Positions 43,932 to 52,968 of a DNA stretch of 64,000 nt are shown one piece after another. Within the stretch, counting starts at the first letter, position 1, and each line of letters begins with the position of its first letter. Made by a program: the position numbers and the translations under genes. This DNA comes from Blattabacterium cuenoti (lineage in GTDB: Bacteria; Bacteroidota; Bacteroidia; Flavobacteriales; Blattabacteriaceae), in NCBI RefSeq assembly GCF_014251595.1, contig NZ_CP059192.1, positions 482,468-546,467 on the forward strand, in the 5' to 3' direction. The notes under the pieces were generated by a model. That model was not told the DNA's origin, searched no databases, and saw only the letters and a program-made list of their open reading frames with translations.

Positions 43932-45377
43932 ATGTTAAAACAACAATTATTACAAAAAGGACAACATAAACTCTCTCCACAACAAATTAGATTAATGAAA
44001 TTAGTTCAATTGTCTACTTTAGATTTTGAACAGAGAGTTCAACAAGAATTAGAAGAAAATCCAGCTTTAGAAGAAGAAAATTGTTTGGATTTAGAAGAAG
44101 ACTCTGATATAGAAAACCAGACAGATCTTATAGAAGATCAAAATCAATCTATAGACATGTCTGAAATTGATGAATATTTAAGTGATGACGAAATGGAAGA
44201 TTTCCAAATCAATTATCAAAATCACTATATAAAAAAATATATTCCAATTATTTATGGAATTTCTTTTCAAGAATATTTAAAAAATCAATTACATACATTT
44301 CGTTTAAATGAAAAAGATTTATTAATTGCTGATTTTATATTAGGAAATATAGATGATGATGGTTATATTAGAAGAAAAATTACATCTATCGCAGATGATA
44401 TTTTTTTAAGGTTTGGAATATCTGTTTCTATAGAAAAAATAGAAAAATTGATCGTAAATTATATACAAAAATTAGAACCTATAGGTATAGGATCTAGAGA
44501 TTTACGAGAATGTTTATTAATTCAATTAGATAAAAAAAATTTTTCTCAAGAAGTTTCTTTTTCAAAAAAAATTATACGAGATCATTTTGAATCTTTTGTA
44601 AAAAAACATTATCACAAACTACAAAAAAAATTGGGTATTACAAAAAAAGATCTAAAAAAAGTTATTGATCAAATCAAAAAATTAAATCCTAAACCAGGAA
44701 AAATTTATTCTGATAATACTAAAAATATGGATCATATTATTCCAGATTTTAATATTTATGTATCAGACGATAAATTGGAACTTTCTTTAAATCAAAGAAA
44801 TATTCCGGAATTAAAAGTATCATCTTTATATTTAGATATGTTAAAATCTTATAAGTCAGAAAAAAATGTTAAAAAAAATGAAAAAACCATTGTGTTTTTA
44901 AAACAAAAAATAGATTCAGCAAAATGGTTTGTAGACGCAATCAAACAACGTCAGAATACATTGATGTTAACTATGAATGCTATCATGAATTATCAAAAAG
45001 AATATTTCCTAACTGGAGATCCAATCAAAATAAAACCTATGATTTTGAAAAACATTTCCCAAAAAATTGGAGTAGGTATTTCCACTGTTTCACGTGTAGC
45101 TAATAGTAAATATGTTAATACGCCATATGGTACTTTTTTAATTAAAAGTTTTTTTTCTGAAAAAATGATAAATCGAGAAGGAAAAGAAATTTCCTCTATT
45201 GAAATTAAAAAACTTTTAGGAGAATCAATAGATAAAGAAAACAAAAAAAAACCTCTTACTGATGAAAAATTATCCAAAATGCTTAGAAAAAAAGGTTATT
45301 TAATAGCTAGAAGAACCATTGCTAAATATAGAGATCAAATGCATATACCTGTTTCAAGAATGCGAAAAAATTTATAA
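43932..45377 (+). CDS. rpoN: RNA polymerase sigma-54 factor
   Basis: Alternative sigma factor needing ATP-dependent activators. 481 residues. The Gln/Leu-rich region I (QKGQHKLSPQQIRLMKLVQLS) is present, followed by an acidic linker (about 45-85), the core-binding domain, the helix-turn-helix region (TVSRVANSKYVNTPYGTF, about 375) and the RpoN box ARRTIAKYRDQ (about 458). It is therefore complete. No activator with an AAA+ GAFTGA domain is in this window. It ends with a 6-bp overlap with the convergent aldehyde dehydrogenase gene; AAAAAAT and ATTTTTT around the junction could form a weak hairpin. Confidence 0.95.
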   Translation: MLKQQLLQKGQHKLSPQQIRLMKLVQLSTLDFEQRVQQELEENPALEEENCLDLEEDSDIENQTDLIEDQNQSIDMSEIDEYLSDDEMEDFQINYQNHYIKKYIPIIYGISFQEYLKNQLHTFRLNEKDLLIADFILGNIDDDGYIRRKITSIADDIFLRFGISVSIEKIEKLIVNYIQKLEPIGIGSRDLRECLLIQLDKKNFSQEVSFSKKIIRDHFESFVKKHYHKLQKKLGITKKDLKKVIDQIKKLNPKPGKIYSDNTKNMDHIIPDFNIYVSDDKLELSLNQRNIPELKVSSLYLDMLKSYKSEKNVKKNEKTIVFLKQKIDSAKWFVDAIKQRQNTLMLTMNAIMNYQKEYFLTGDPIKIKPMILKNISQKIGVGISTVSRVANSKYVNTPYGTFLIKSFFSEKMINREGKEISSIEIKKLLGESIDKENKKKPLTDEKLSKMLRKKGYLIARRTIAKYRDQMHIPVSRMRKNL

Positions 45378-46730
45378 TTTTTTATTAATTACAGTTTTCC
45401 AATTAGAAAATTCCTTTATAGATAAAATAGACAACTCTCTTCCATATCCCGATTTTTTTACTCCACCAAAAGGAAAACGTGGATCTGATTTTACAACTTC
45501 ATTAATAAAAACCATACCTGTATCTATTTTTTTTAATATTTTTTCTGCTTTTTCTAAATCTTTTGTCCAAATAGAAGCTCCAAGTCCGTATGGAGTATGA
45601 TTCACAATATCAGGAATTATTTCTTCTTTTTCAAAAGAAGAAATAATTCCTATTGGACCAAATATTTCTTCTTTATTCACTATACAATTATCATTTTCTA
45701 TTTTTAATAAAGAAGGAGAAAAAAAATTACCATCTCTAGTAATTTTTAAACATATTTTTCCTCCATTTATAATTATATTTTTATATTGTTGATGCAATTT
45801 ATCAGACAAATCACAACGGGATATATAGCCGATTTTTGTTGATTCATCATATAAATCCCCTCTATGATATGTTTTCATTTCTTGTATCACAGCATCGATA
45901 AAATCGTCTATTATAATTTGATCTACAATAAATCTTTTTGCTGAAATACATGTTTGTCCTGTATTATTTAATCTAGATTCTGTAGCTAATCTTGCTACTT
46001 TTTTTACATTATCTACATCTTTTAGAACGACAAAAGCATCATTTCCTCCTAATTCTAAAACAGATTTTTTGATATATTTTCCTGATAATGATCCTATAAT
46101 ACTACCTGTCAAAGTACTTCCTGTAAAAGTGATTCCTTGTATAGCCGAATGAGCGATAACAGATTCTATTTGATGTATGTCTATAAATAAAATCTGAAAA
46201 ATTCCTTTAGGAAAACCGGATTCTAAAAATATTTTTTCTAAAAGAAGGGAAGATCCTGCTGTATTAAGAGCTGGCTTAATAAGAATTACATTTCCTAACA
46301 ATAAATTAGGAATAGTAGATCTAATCGTTTGCCATATAGGATAATTCCAAGGCATAATTCCTAATATGGCACCTATAGATTCGAATTTTACATAAGAAAC
46401 TTGATATTCTGTATCAATTTCTTTCAAAAAGATCGATTCTTTTAATTCACTATAATACTTACATAAAGTAATGCTTTTCTTAACTTCTGCATAAGATTGA
46501 GTTATTGGTTTCCCCATTTCCTGAGTGATAGAATAAGCAATTATATCTATCGCTTTATGCATACAAAAACAAAGTTTCATTAAACATTGAATCTTATAGT
46601 TGAAAGAACAATTTTTCCATTTTTGATATGCATTTTGAGCCTCAGATAATTTAATCTGTATATTTTTATTGGATAAAAAATAGTAAGTTTTTAATATATT
46701 ATTCTCTACAGGATTAATAGTTTGAAACAT
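45372..46730 (-). CDS. NAD(P)-dependent aldehyde dehydrogenase, succinate-semialdehyde type
   Basis: Oxidises an aldehyde, probably succinate semialdehyde, to the acid. 452 residues, the GabD-like length in this phylum. Features are IMPWNYPIWQ (about 125), the cofactor-binding FTGSTLTGS (about 200), the general base in ELGGNDAFVVL (about 222) and the catalytic Cys in NTGQTCISAKRF (about 256). C-terminal PFGGVKKSGYGRE is typical. No GABA transaminase is nearby, so the origin of the substrate is open. It lies 9 bp after sufE on the minus strand. Confidence 0.88.
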   Translation of the reverse strand: MFQTINPVENNILKTYYFLSNKNIQIKLSEAQNAYQKWKNCSFNYKIQCLMKLCFCMHKAIDIIAYSITQEMGKPITQSYAEVKKSITLCKYYSELKESIFLKEIDTEYQVSYVKFESIGAILGIMPWNYPIWQTIRSTIPNLLLGNVILIKPALNTAGSSLLLEKIFLESGFPKGIFQILFIDIHQIESVIAHSAIQGITFTGSTLTGSIIGSLSGKYIKKSVLELGGNDAFVVLKDVDNVKKVARLATESRLNNTGQTCISAKRFIVDQIIIDDFIDAVIQEMKTYHRGDLYDESTKIGYISRCDLSDKLHQQYKNIIINGGKICLKITRDGNFFSPSLLKIENDNCIVNKEEIFGPIGIISSFEKEEIIPDIVNHTPYGLGASIWTKDLEKAEKILKKIDTGMVFINEVVKSDPRFPFGGVKKSGYGRELSILSIKEFSNWKTVINKKL

Positions 46731-46739
46731 ATTATTTTT

Positions 46740-47183
46740 TTAAATTTGACTATTTAATCTGATAGAAATTTTTGCATTGAAAGCTATCGCATAAAATTTT
46801 ATTTTTTTCAAAAATAAAAGTATCCCATTAGCTCTAGTAGGAGATAAAAAGGTTTGAAATCCTATTTCATAAATAAAATTAGCATTAGAATAAATAATAT
46901 CAAAAGGAAATAGCCCTGAATATACTTGAATCATAAGCGCGGCCATCCCTCTAGGTAACAAAGCATCACTATCCGCATCAAAAAAAATACGTGATTTATT
47001 GAATTTTGCCTCTAACCAAACCTTGGATTGACATCCATGAATTAATTTATCTTCAGATCTAAATATAGGTGATTTTTTAGATAACCGTTTTCCTAAATCA
47101 ATTAAATATTCATATTTTTCTTCCCAATTTTTAAGAACTTGAAATTCCTTTTTTATTATTTCTTCTCTTTTATGCAAAGTCAT
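46740..47183 (-). CDS. sufE: Sulfur acceptor protein SufE
   Basis: Accepts persulfide sulfur from the SufS desulfurase and passes it to the SufBCD scaffold. 147 residues. The acceptor Cys lies in HGCQSKVWL (about 49-57), and the DADSDALLPRGMAALMIQVYSG segment (in parts) and FLSPTRANGIL are family features. No other suf gene is next to it. It begins 52 bp after metE on the same strand; a run of sixteen T on the plus strand (47217-47232) fills part of that gap. Confidence 0.93.
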   Translation of the reverse strand: MTLHKREEIIKKEFQVLKNWEEKYEYLIDLGKRLSKKSPIFRSEDKLIHGCQSKVWLEAKFNKSRIFFDADSDALLPRGMAALMIQVYSGLFPFDIIYSNANFIYEIGFQTFLSPTRANGILLFLKKIKFYAIAFNAKISIRLNSQI

Positions 47184-47235
47184 TTATAAATTTTTATGCA
47201 AAAATATACACTTTTCTTTTTTTTTTTTTTTAAGT

Positions 47236-49557
47236 TTAAGAAAGATTGATAAATTTATTTCTAGCTATTTTTGCTGCTTTTGTCATATTATGAAGCGATT
47301 GTAATACTTCTTTCCATTTTCTAGTTTTTAATCCACAATCTGGATTAATCCAAATATTTTTTATAGGTAATCTTTTTGAAGCTTTTTCTATTAAGTCAAA
47401 TATTTCTTCTACAGTAGGTATTCTTGGAGAATGAATATCATATACTCCTGGACCTATTTCATTAGGATAAGAAAAAATTGAAAAAGCTTTTAACAATTCC
47501 ATTTTAGATCTAGAAGTCTCTATAGTGATAACGTCTGCGTCCATATTTGCTATATGCTCAAATATATCGTTAAATTCACTATAACACATATGTGTATGTA
47601 TTTGAGTTTCATCTTTTACTCCACTTGAGGATAGACGAAAAGCCTTAATAGCCCAATCAAAATAAGATTTAAAATCTTTTTTTTTCAAAGGTAATCCTTC
47701 TCTGATAGCAGGTTCATCAATCTGAATAATTTGAATTCCATTTTTTTCTAATGATAAAACTTCTTCCCGAATTGCCCAAGCTATTTGATAAGCAGTATGA
47801 GAAATAGGTTGATCATCTCTCACAAAAGACCATTGTAAAATAGTAACAGGACCAGTTAGCATCCCTTTCATTAATTTTTTAGTTTTAGACTGAGCAAAAC
47901 ATATCCATTTAACAGTCATATCTTCAATACGAGTAACATCTCCATAAATAATAGGAGGTTTAACACATCGACTACCATAACTTTGAACCCATCCATTTTC
48001 AGTAGAAAGTATTCCTTTTAATTTATTGGAAAAATATTCAACCATATCAGTTCTTTCAAATTCTCCATGAACCAATACATCTAAATCTATTTCTTCTTGT
48101 TTTTGAATAACATCTATAATAAAATTTTTAATTTTTTCATCATATTTATCTCTACTCAATTCGTTGTTTCGAAATCTTTTTCGAAGATTACGTATTTCTT
48201 TTGTTTGAGGAAAAGATCCTATAGTAGTTGTAGGAAATAAAGGAAGATTAAATTTTTTTTTCTGTTTTTCTTGTCTAATATAAAAAGGATTATCTCTTTT
48301 TATGTCTTGGTCTTTTATTTGATTTGCTCTTTCTCTTATTTTTTGATCATAAAAAATATAAGAAGATTTTTCTAATAAATCAATATTGTTAAGTAATACA
48401 CTTTTATCTCCTTTTACAATTTTTTCTAAATCATTTAATTCATAAATTTTTTGCCTAGCAAAAGACATTCTATTTTTGATATTTATCGGAATCGAATTCT
48501 CGTATTCAATATCTATAGGAACATGTAAAAGAGAACAATTAGGAGCAATCATAATTCTATTTTCTCCTATCATTTCAATCGATTTTTCTATCTTATTAAT
48601 AGAATAAGCATAATTATTTTTCCATATATTTCTTCCATCAATAAGCCCTAAAGATAAAATCATTTTTGACTTTTTTGAAAAGAAAGAAAGTATTTTTTCC
48701 AACTGATTTGAATCTTCTACTAAATCTATATGTAAAGCTTGAACAGATATTTCTTGCAAAAGAGATATATTTTCTGATATTCCATCAAAATAAGAAGTTA
48801 ACATAATATTAATTCCAGAACAAAATTTAGATATTTCTCCATAAGCATATTTAAAAACTTTTTTATCTTTTTCAGACATATCTAAAACTAAAATAGGTTC
48901 ATCCAACTGAATCCAGTTGACTCCTTCATCTTTTAATTTTTTAATAATTTTTATATAAATAGGAATAATATTTTCTACTAAATCCATTCTATGAAAGGAT
49001 TTTTCTTTTTCTTTTCCTAAAAATAAATAAGAAATAGGTCCAATTAATACAGGTTTAATTTTTTGTATAGATTTCAGTACTTTTTTAGATTCCTCTAATT
49101 CATCAAATATTTTATTAGAAAAAATAGAAAATTTATGATTTTTACTAAATTCTGGAACAATATAGTGATAATTGGTATTAAACCATTTTGTCATTTCCAT
49201 GGCTTTAATATCCCATTCATTTTTTTGAAAACCTCTAGCCATAGAAAAATATAAATCAATATTATTATGAATAACTGGAATAGAAAGATAAGATTCTGGT
49301 ATTACTCCTAATAATAAGGACATATCCAAAACATGATCATAAAAACTGAAATCATTGCATGGAATTAAATCTAATCCTGCTTTTTCTTGTATTTTCCAAT
49401 TTTCTTTTCTTATATTTTTCCCTACTTGAAATAAAGTATGAGAATTAATTTTATTTGACCAATAAGCTTCACAAGCTTTTTTTAACTCTCTTCGTACCCC
49501 TATACGGGGATAACCCAAATTGTGTTTCAGCATAAAATAACTTTTATTAAAATTCAA
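47236..49557 (-). CDS. metE: Cobalamin-independent methionine synthase
   Basis: Transfers the methyl group of 5-methyl-THF-polyglutamate to homocysteine without B12. 773 residues, usual length. The N-terminal half starts NLGYPRIGVRRELKKA. The C-terminal half holds TTIGSFPQTKEIR (about 440) and the zinc ligands: His and Cys in THMCYSEF (about 655), Glu in ITIETSRS and Cys in NPDCGLKTR (about 745). All catalytic residues are present, so methionine synthesis from homocysteine is expected to work. It begins 28 bp from the GlmU-like gene stop on the same strand. M8 is an alternative start. Confidence 0.96.
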   Translation of the reverse strand: MNFNKSYFMLKHNLGYPRIGVRRELKKACEAYWSNKINSHTLFQVGKNIRKENWKIQEKAGLDLIPCNDFSFYDHVLDMSLLLGVIPESYLSIPVIHNNIDLYFSMARGFQKNEWDIKAMEMTKWFNTNYHYIVPEFSKNHKFSIFSNKIFDELEESKKVLKSIQKIKPVLIGPISYLFLGKEKEKSFHRMDLVENIIPIYIKIIKKLKDEGVNWIQLDEPILVLDMSEKDKKVFKYAYGEISKFCSGINIMLTSYFDGISENISLLQEISVQALHIDLVEDSNQLEKILSFFSKKSKMILSLGLIDGRNIWKNNYAYSINKIEKSIEMIGENRIMIAPNCSLLHVPIDIEYENSIPINIKNRMSFARQKIYELNDLEKIVKGDKSVLLNNIDLLEKSSYIFYDQKIRERANQIKDQDIKRDNPFYIRQEKQKKKFNLPLFPTTTIGSFPQTKEIRNLRKRFRNNELSRDKYDEKIKNFIIDVIQKQEEIDLDVLVHGEFERTDMVEYFSNKLKGILSTENGWVQSYGSRCVKPPIIYGDVTRIEDMTVKWICFAQSKTKKLMKGMLTGPVTILQWSFVRDDQPISHTAYQIAWAIREEVLSLEKNGIQIIQIDEPAIREGLPLKKKDFKSYFDWAIKAFRLSSSGVKDETQIHTHMCYSEFNDIFEHIANMDADVITIETSRSKMELLKAFSIFSYPNEIGPGVYDIHSPRIPTVEEIFDLIEKASKRLPIKNIWINPDCGLKTRKWKEVLQSLHNMTKAAKIARNKFINLS

Positions 49558-49585
49558 ATTTTATTTCCACTCACATTTAAATTAA

Positions 49586-50770
49586 CTAAATATCCAACAA
49601 CTGATATAAATATTCTAAAATTTTTTTGTCTAAAACAGAAAAGTTTATATTCCTTCTCTTCATCATAATTTCAGACGTTTCACAAATTTTATTAAAAGGA
49701 ATTCTTTTTTTACTTTGAATCCCTCCGAAAGAAAAAGAAGGAATATACCTAGAAGGAAATCCGTATCCAAAAATGCTACCTCCTACACCTACAATCGTAG
49801 CTGTATTAAATTGAGTATTAATTGCTGATTTAGAATGATCACCCATTATGACTCCAATAAATCGTAAATCGATAGGAATAAAATCTTTTTTTTCATAATT
49901 CCAAACTGTCACTTTTCGATAATCATTTCTCAAATTAGAAATATTGGTTCCAGCTCCTAAATTACACCACTCTCCCAAGATAGAATTTCCTAAAAATCCA
50001 TCATGAACTTTATTAGAATAGGAAAAAATAACAGAATTAAAAATTTCTCCTCCTACTTTACAAAAAGTTGAAATAGTTGTTCCTCCATATATTTTTGATC
50101 CAACATTCAACGTCGTGTTTTTTCCAATATATACTGGACCTCTGATTACAGATCCTTCCATAATTTGGACTCCTTTTTCAATATATATAGGCCCATATTG
50201 AGCATTTAATACAACATTATTCGTTTGTATATCCTCCTCCAAAAAAATTCTATCCCGACCAATAATATAATTTTTACCCAACAAAGAAAAAGATTTTTTT
50301 CCTTTTGTGAAAAACAAAAAATCTTTTTTTAGTACACTTTCATTATTTATAAATATATCCCATGGATATTGAATATGAATAACTTTTTTTATATGATATG
50401 TTTTTTTATACTTTTTTAAAGACAAAACATCTTCTTTTCCTAAAAGGAAATTTTTTTTTATAGCAATTATTTTTTCTTCAAAAAAAACAGTTTCATTTTC
50501 TTTTAAAGAAAAAAGAATTTGAATTAATTCTTCATTAGGGAGATATGAAGAATTAATTAACAATATATTCTTAAAATAGAAAGATTTTTTTTTTGAATAT
50601 TTCTTGGAAAGAAATGGTTGTGTAATAACATGATCTACACTTTTTCCCAAATATTTTTCCCATCTCTCTTTTATTGTAAATAAACCCAATCGAATTTCCG
50701 ATACAGGTCTAGTCAATGTAATGGGAAATAACTTTTTCCATTCTATTCCATCATATAGTATGAAATTCAT
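49586..50770 (-). CDS. GlmU-family sugar-phosphate nucleotidyltransferase/acetyltransferase-like protein
   Basis: 394 residues. The N-terminal half is a divergent nucleotidyltransferase-like domain (YDGIEWKKLFPITLTRPVSEIR), and the C-terminal half is a left-handed beta-helix of hexapeptide repeats (about 185-330; VVLNAQYGPIYIEKG, MEGSVIRGPVYIGKN, GAGTNISNLRNDY). This alternative GlmU design is typical of Bacteroidetes, where it is thought to make UDP-GlcNAc. With GlmM at the start of the window it would complete precursor supply for MurA. Neither activity has been shown here. It lies between rpmE (6-bp gap) and metE. Confidence 0.85.
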   Translation of the reverse strand: MNFILYDGIEWKKLFPITLTRPVSEIRLGLFTIKERWEKYLGKSVDHVITQPFLSKKYSKKKSFYFKNILLINSSYLPNEELIQILFSLKENETVFFEEKIIAIKKNFLLGKEDVLSLKKYKKTYHIKKVIHIQYPWDIFINNESVLKKDFLFFTKGKKSFSLLGKNYIIGRDRIFLEEDIQTNNVVLNAQYGPIYIEKGVQIMEGSVIRGPVYIGKNTTLNVGSKIYGGTTISTFCKVGGEIFNSVIFSYSNKVHDGFLGNSILGEWCNLGAGTNISNLRNDYRKVTVWNYEKKDFIPIDLRFIGVIMGDHSKSAINTQFNTATIVGVGGSIFGYGFPSRYIPSFSFGGIQSKKRIPFNKICETSEIMMKRRNINFSVLDKKILEYLYQLLDI

Positions 50771-50776
50771 AATTCA

Positions 50777-51031
50777 CTATAATTTCTTATATTTTTCATA
50801 TTTTTTCTTAAATTTTTCAGCTGGACCTGTTTTTCCCAAAAATTTTTTTTCTCCTGTAAAAAACGGATGCGAATAACTAGATATTTCCATTTTATATAAT
50901 GGATAATCTATTCCATCTAAATGGATAGAATCTTTTGTTGTTACTGTAGATTTACAAATAATTATTTTCTCATTATTAATATCTTTAAAAACAACAGGTC
51001 TATAATTTTCTGGATGTATTTTTTTTTTCAT
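50777..51031 (-). CDS. rpmE2: 50S ribosomal protein L31 type B
   Basis: 84 residues, the longer type B form. HPENYRPVVFKD at the N-terminus, STVTTKDSI, and SSYSHPFFTGEKKF are typical. The zinc-binding Cys pairs of type A are missing, so it is the zinc-independent form. It follows the FabH-like gene by 2 bp and precedes the GlmU-like gene by 6 bp. Confidence 0.95.
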   Translation of the reverse strand: MKKKIHPENYRPVVFKDINNEKIIICKSTVTTKDSIHLDGIDYPLYKMEISSYSHPFFTGEKKFLGKTGPAEKFKKKYEKYKKL

Positions 51032-51033
51032 AT

Positions 51034-52152
51034 TTATTGTTTTTGTTTTGGAAAACGGTAAATCATTCCATTTATATTCATTCCAGCGCCTAAAGAAACC
51101 ATAAGAATTCTATCTCCAGGTTCAATTTTATGAGGAGGCATTTTTCCTTTAAGAATTAAATCTAATAAAGTAGGAACTGTAGCAACAGAAGAGTTTCCAA
51201 ATTTCTGGATTGTCATAGGCATAATTTTTGACAAAAAATCTTTATTTAAAGATGTATAATTGTATAATTTCAATAATCTTTTTAAAATTGCATAATCCAT
51301 TTTAGCATTAGCTTGATGAATTAAAATTTTTTTTATCTCCTTGATATGTAAATTTGTATGATCTAGTATGTTTTTTATCATATTTGGAACTTCTGTTAAT
51401 GCATATTCATAGATTCTTCTTCCATTCATTCTGATATTAACTAAAGATTTTTTATAATTGGGATTTAAAGAAGGTCCATTCATTAAATAATATAATTCTT
51501 CATCATTATTACATTGAGTATCATAATGAATGATTCCATAGTTTTTTTCTTCTGAATATTCTATAGCAGAGAGAACAGCAGCTCCTGCCCCATCAGAAAA
51601 AATCATTGCATTTCTATCATGTGGATCTATAACTTTAGATAAAGTTTCAGAACTTGTAATCAATATATTTTTAGCATATTTAGATCGTAAAAGCTGATCT
51701 GCAAGAATCATTCCTTCTATCCATCCTGTGCAACCAAAAATCATATCATATGGCCTACATTTTTTATTTTTTATTTTAAGTTTGTTTTTTACTCTAGCAG
51801 CTATAGAAGGCACCAAATCAGACTGACAAGAAATAGGATGAACATCTCCATAATTATGAGCTGATATAATATAATCTATTTTTTCTTTATAAAGTTTAGA
51901 ACTTTTTAAAGCTATTTTTGCTGCAATAGCAGCAATGTCTGAATTTAATAATCCTTTATTTATGTATCTTCTTTCCTCTATTTCTGTTATTTTTTGAAAT
52001 TTATTAATAATTTCTTCATTGGATTTTTTAATTTTTAATCCTTTTTTATCGTAAAATTTATGTTTCATAAAATGATCTCTTTTTATCACATTATTGGGTA
52101 AATAATGTCCTGTTCCTGTAATAATGGATCTAATCATTTCTATACTAATCAT
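51034..52152 (-). CDS. 3-oxoacyl-ACP synthase III (FabH-like)
   Basis: Thiolase-fold condensing enzyme starting fatty acid or related chain synthesis. 372 residues, about 50 longer than typical FabH because of insertions near residues 35-60 (KKSNEEIINKFQKITEIEERRY). The catalytic triad is complete: Cys in FGCTGWIEGM (about 141), His in LIHQANAKMD (about 280) and Asn in FGNSSVATVP (about 313). The extra length suggests the FabH-like subgroup usual in Bacteroidetes; whether it is the only KAS III cannot be told. Met 6 is an alternative start. It is divergent from menG across 54 bp. Confidence 0.85.
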   Translation of the reverse strand: MISIEMIRSIITGTGHYLPNNVIKRDHFMKHKFYDKKGLKIKKSNEEIINKFQKITEIEERRYINKGLLNSDIAAIAAKIALKSSKLYKEKIDYIISAHNYGDVHPISCQSDLVPSIAARVKNKLKIKNKKCRPYDMIFGCTGWIEGMILADQLLRSKYAKNILITSSETLSKVIDPHDRNAMIFSDGAGAAVLSAIEYSEEKNYGIIHYDTQCNNDEELYYLMNGPSLNPNYKKSLVNIRMNGRRIYEYALTEVPNMIKNILDHTNLHIKEIKKILIHQANAKMDYAILKRLLKLYNYTSLNKDFLSKIMPMTIQKFGNSSVATVPTLLDLILKGKMPPHKIEPGDRILMVSLGAGMNINGMIYRFPKQKQ

Positions 52153-52206
52153 TTTAAAATTTAGAAAATAAATTTTTTTTAATTTAAAGGTAAATTCCCA
52201 AATATT

Positions 52207-52946
52207 ATGAACAAATATTATCCTTCTTCAAAAGAAAAAAAACTAAAAGATATGTTTAATCATATTGCTAATAAGTACGATTTAATCAATCATATATTGT
52301 CTTTTGGGTTCGATTTTCTATGGAGAAAAAAAATAGTTCATTTATTATACAATTTTAGTAAAAAAAAAATTCTAAAATACTAGATTTAGCCACGGGAACT
52401 GGAGATTTAGCTATATTATTAGCTAATAGATTCCAACATGCTAATATTACAGGATTAGATCCATCTGATAAAATGCTGAAAATAGCGAAGAAAAAAATCA
52501 AAAACAATTTTTTTGAAAAAAGAATTCACATTATTCAAGGATATTCACAAAATATTCCATTTAAAAATGAAACTTTTGATATAGTTACCATTGCTTTCGG
52601 AATACGAAATTTTCAATATCTTCATCATTCTATTCGAGAAATATATAGAATTTTAAACCCTTCAGGAATTTTAGCAATTCTAGAATTTTCTAACCCTTCT
52701 AATTATTGGATAAAAAATATTTATCATTTATATTTTCACTTGATAAAAAAAATTGGGAATTTTATTTCCCATAATCGTTATGCTTACAATTATTTACAAG
52801 AATCCATATTTTCTTTTCCTTATTACAATAATAACATGAATAAACTTTTAAAAAATCATAAATTTAACCCAATTTATATACAAGAATTAACTTTTGGAAT
52901 TGTTTCTATTTACATAGCCAAAAAAAATGAAAAAAATTTATTTTAA
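52207..52946 (+). pseudogene. menG: Demethylmenaquinone methyltransferase MenG/UbiE, frame broken at a poly-A tract
   Basis: SAM-dependent methylation of demethylmenaquinone, the last step of menaquinone synthesis. The first frame from ATG 52207 gives KDMFNHIANKYDLINHILS and stops after 58 codons because of a run of ten A at 52360-52369. One extra A continues into ILDLATGTGDLAI (SAM motif I), then VTIAFGIRNFQ and FGIVSIYIAKK, ending at 52946. The restored protein has 246 residues, the normal length. A partial frame from ATG 52473 alone lacks SAM motif I and should be inactive. Since complex II here needs a quinone, slippage rescue or a sequencing error is more likely than true loss. Confidence 0.85.
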
Positions 52947-52968
52947 TAAACTTTAATATTTTTTCATA

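Noticed and set aside
47217..47232. Run of sixteen T between sufE and metE as an intrinsic terminator
   Set aside because: No stable stem precedes it, and on the strand of both genes it reads as A16, not as a U-tract.
52473..52946. Free-standing 157-residue methyltransferase gene
   Set aside because: It starts inside MenG, after SAM motif I; the preceding frame encodes the missing N-terminus, so it is part of one frameshifted gene.
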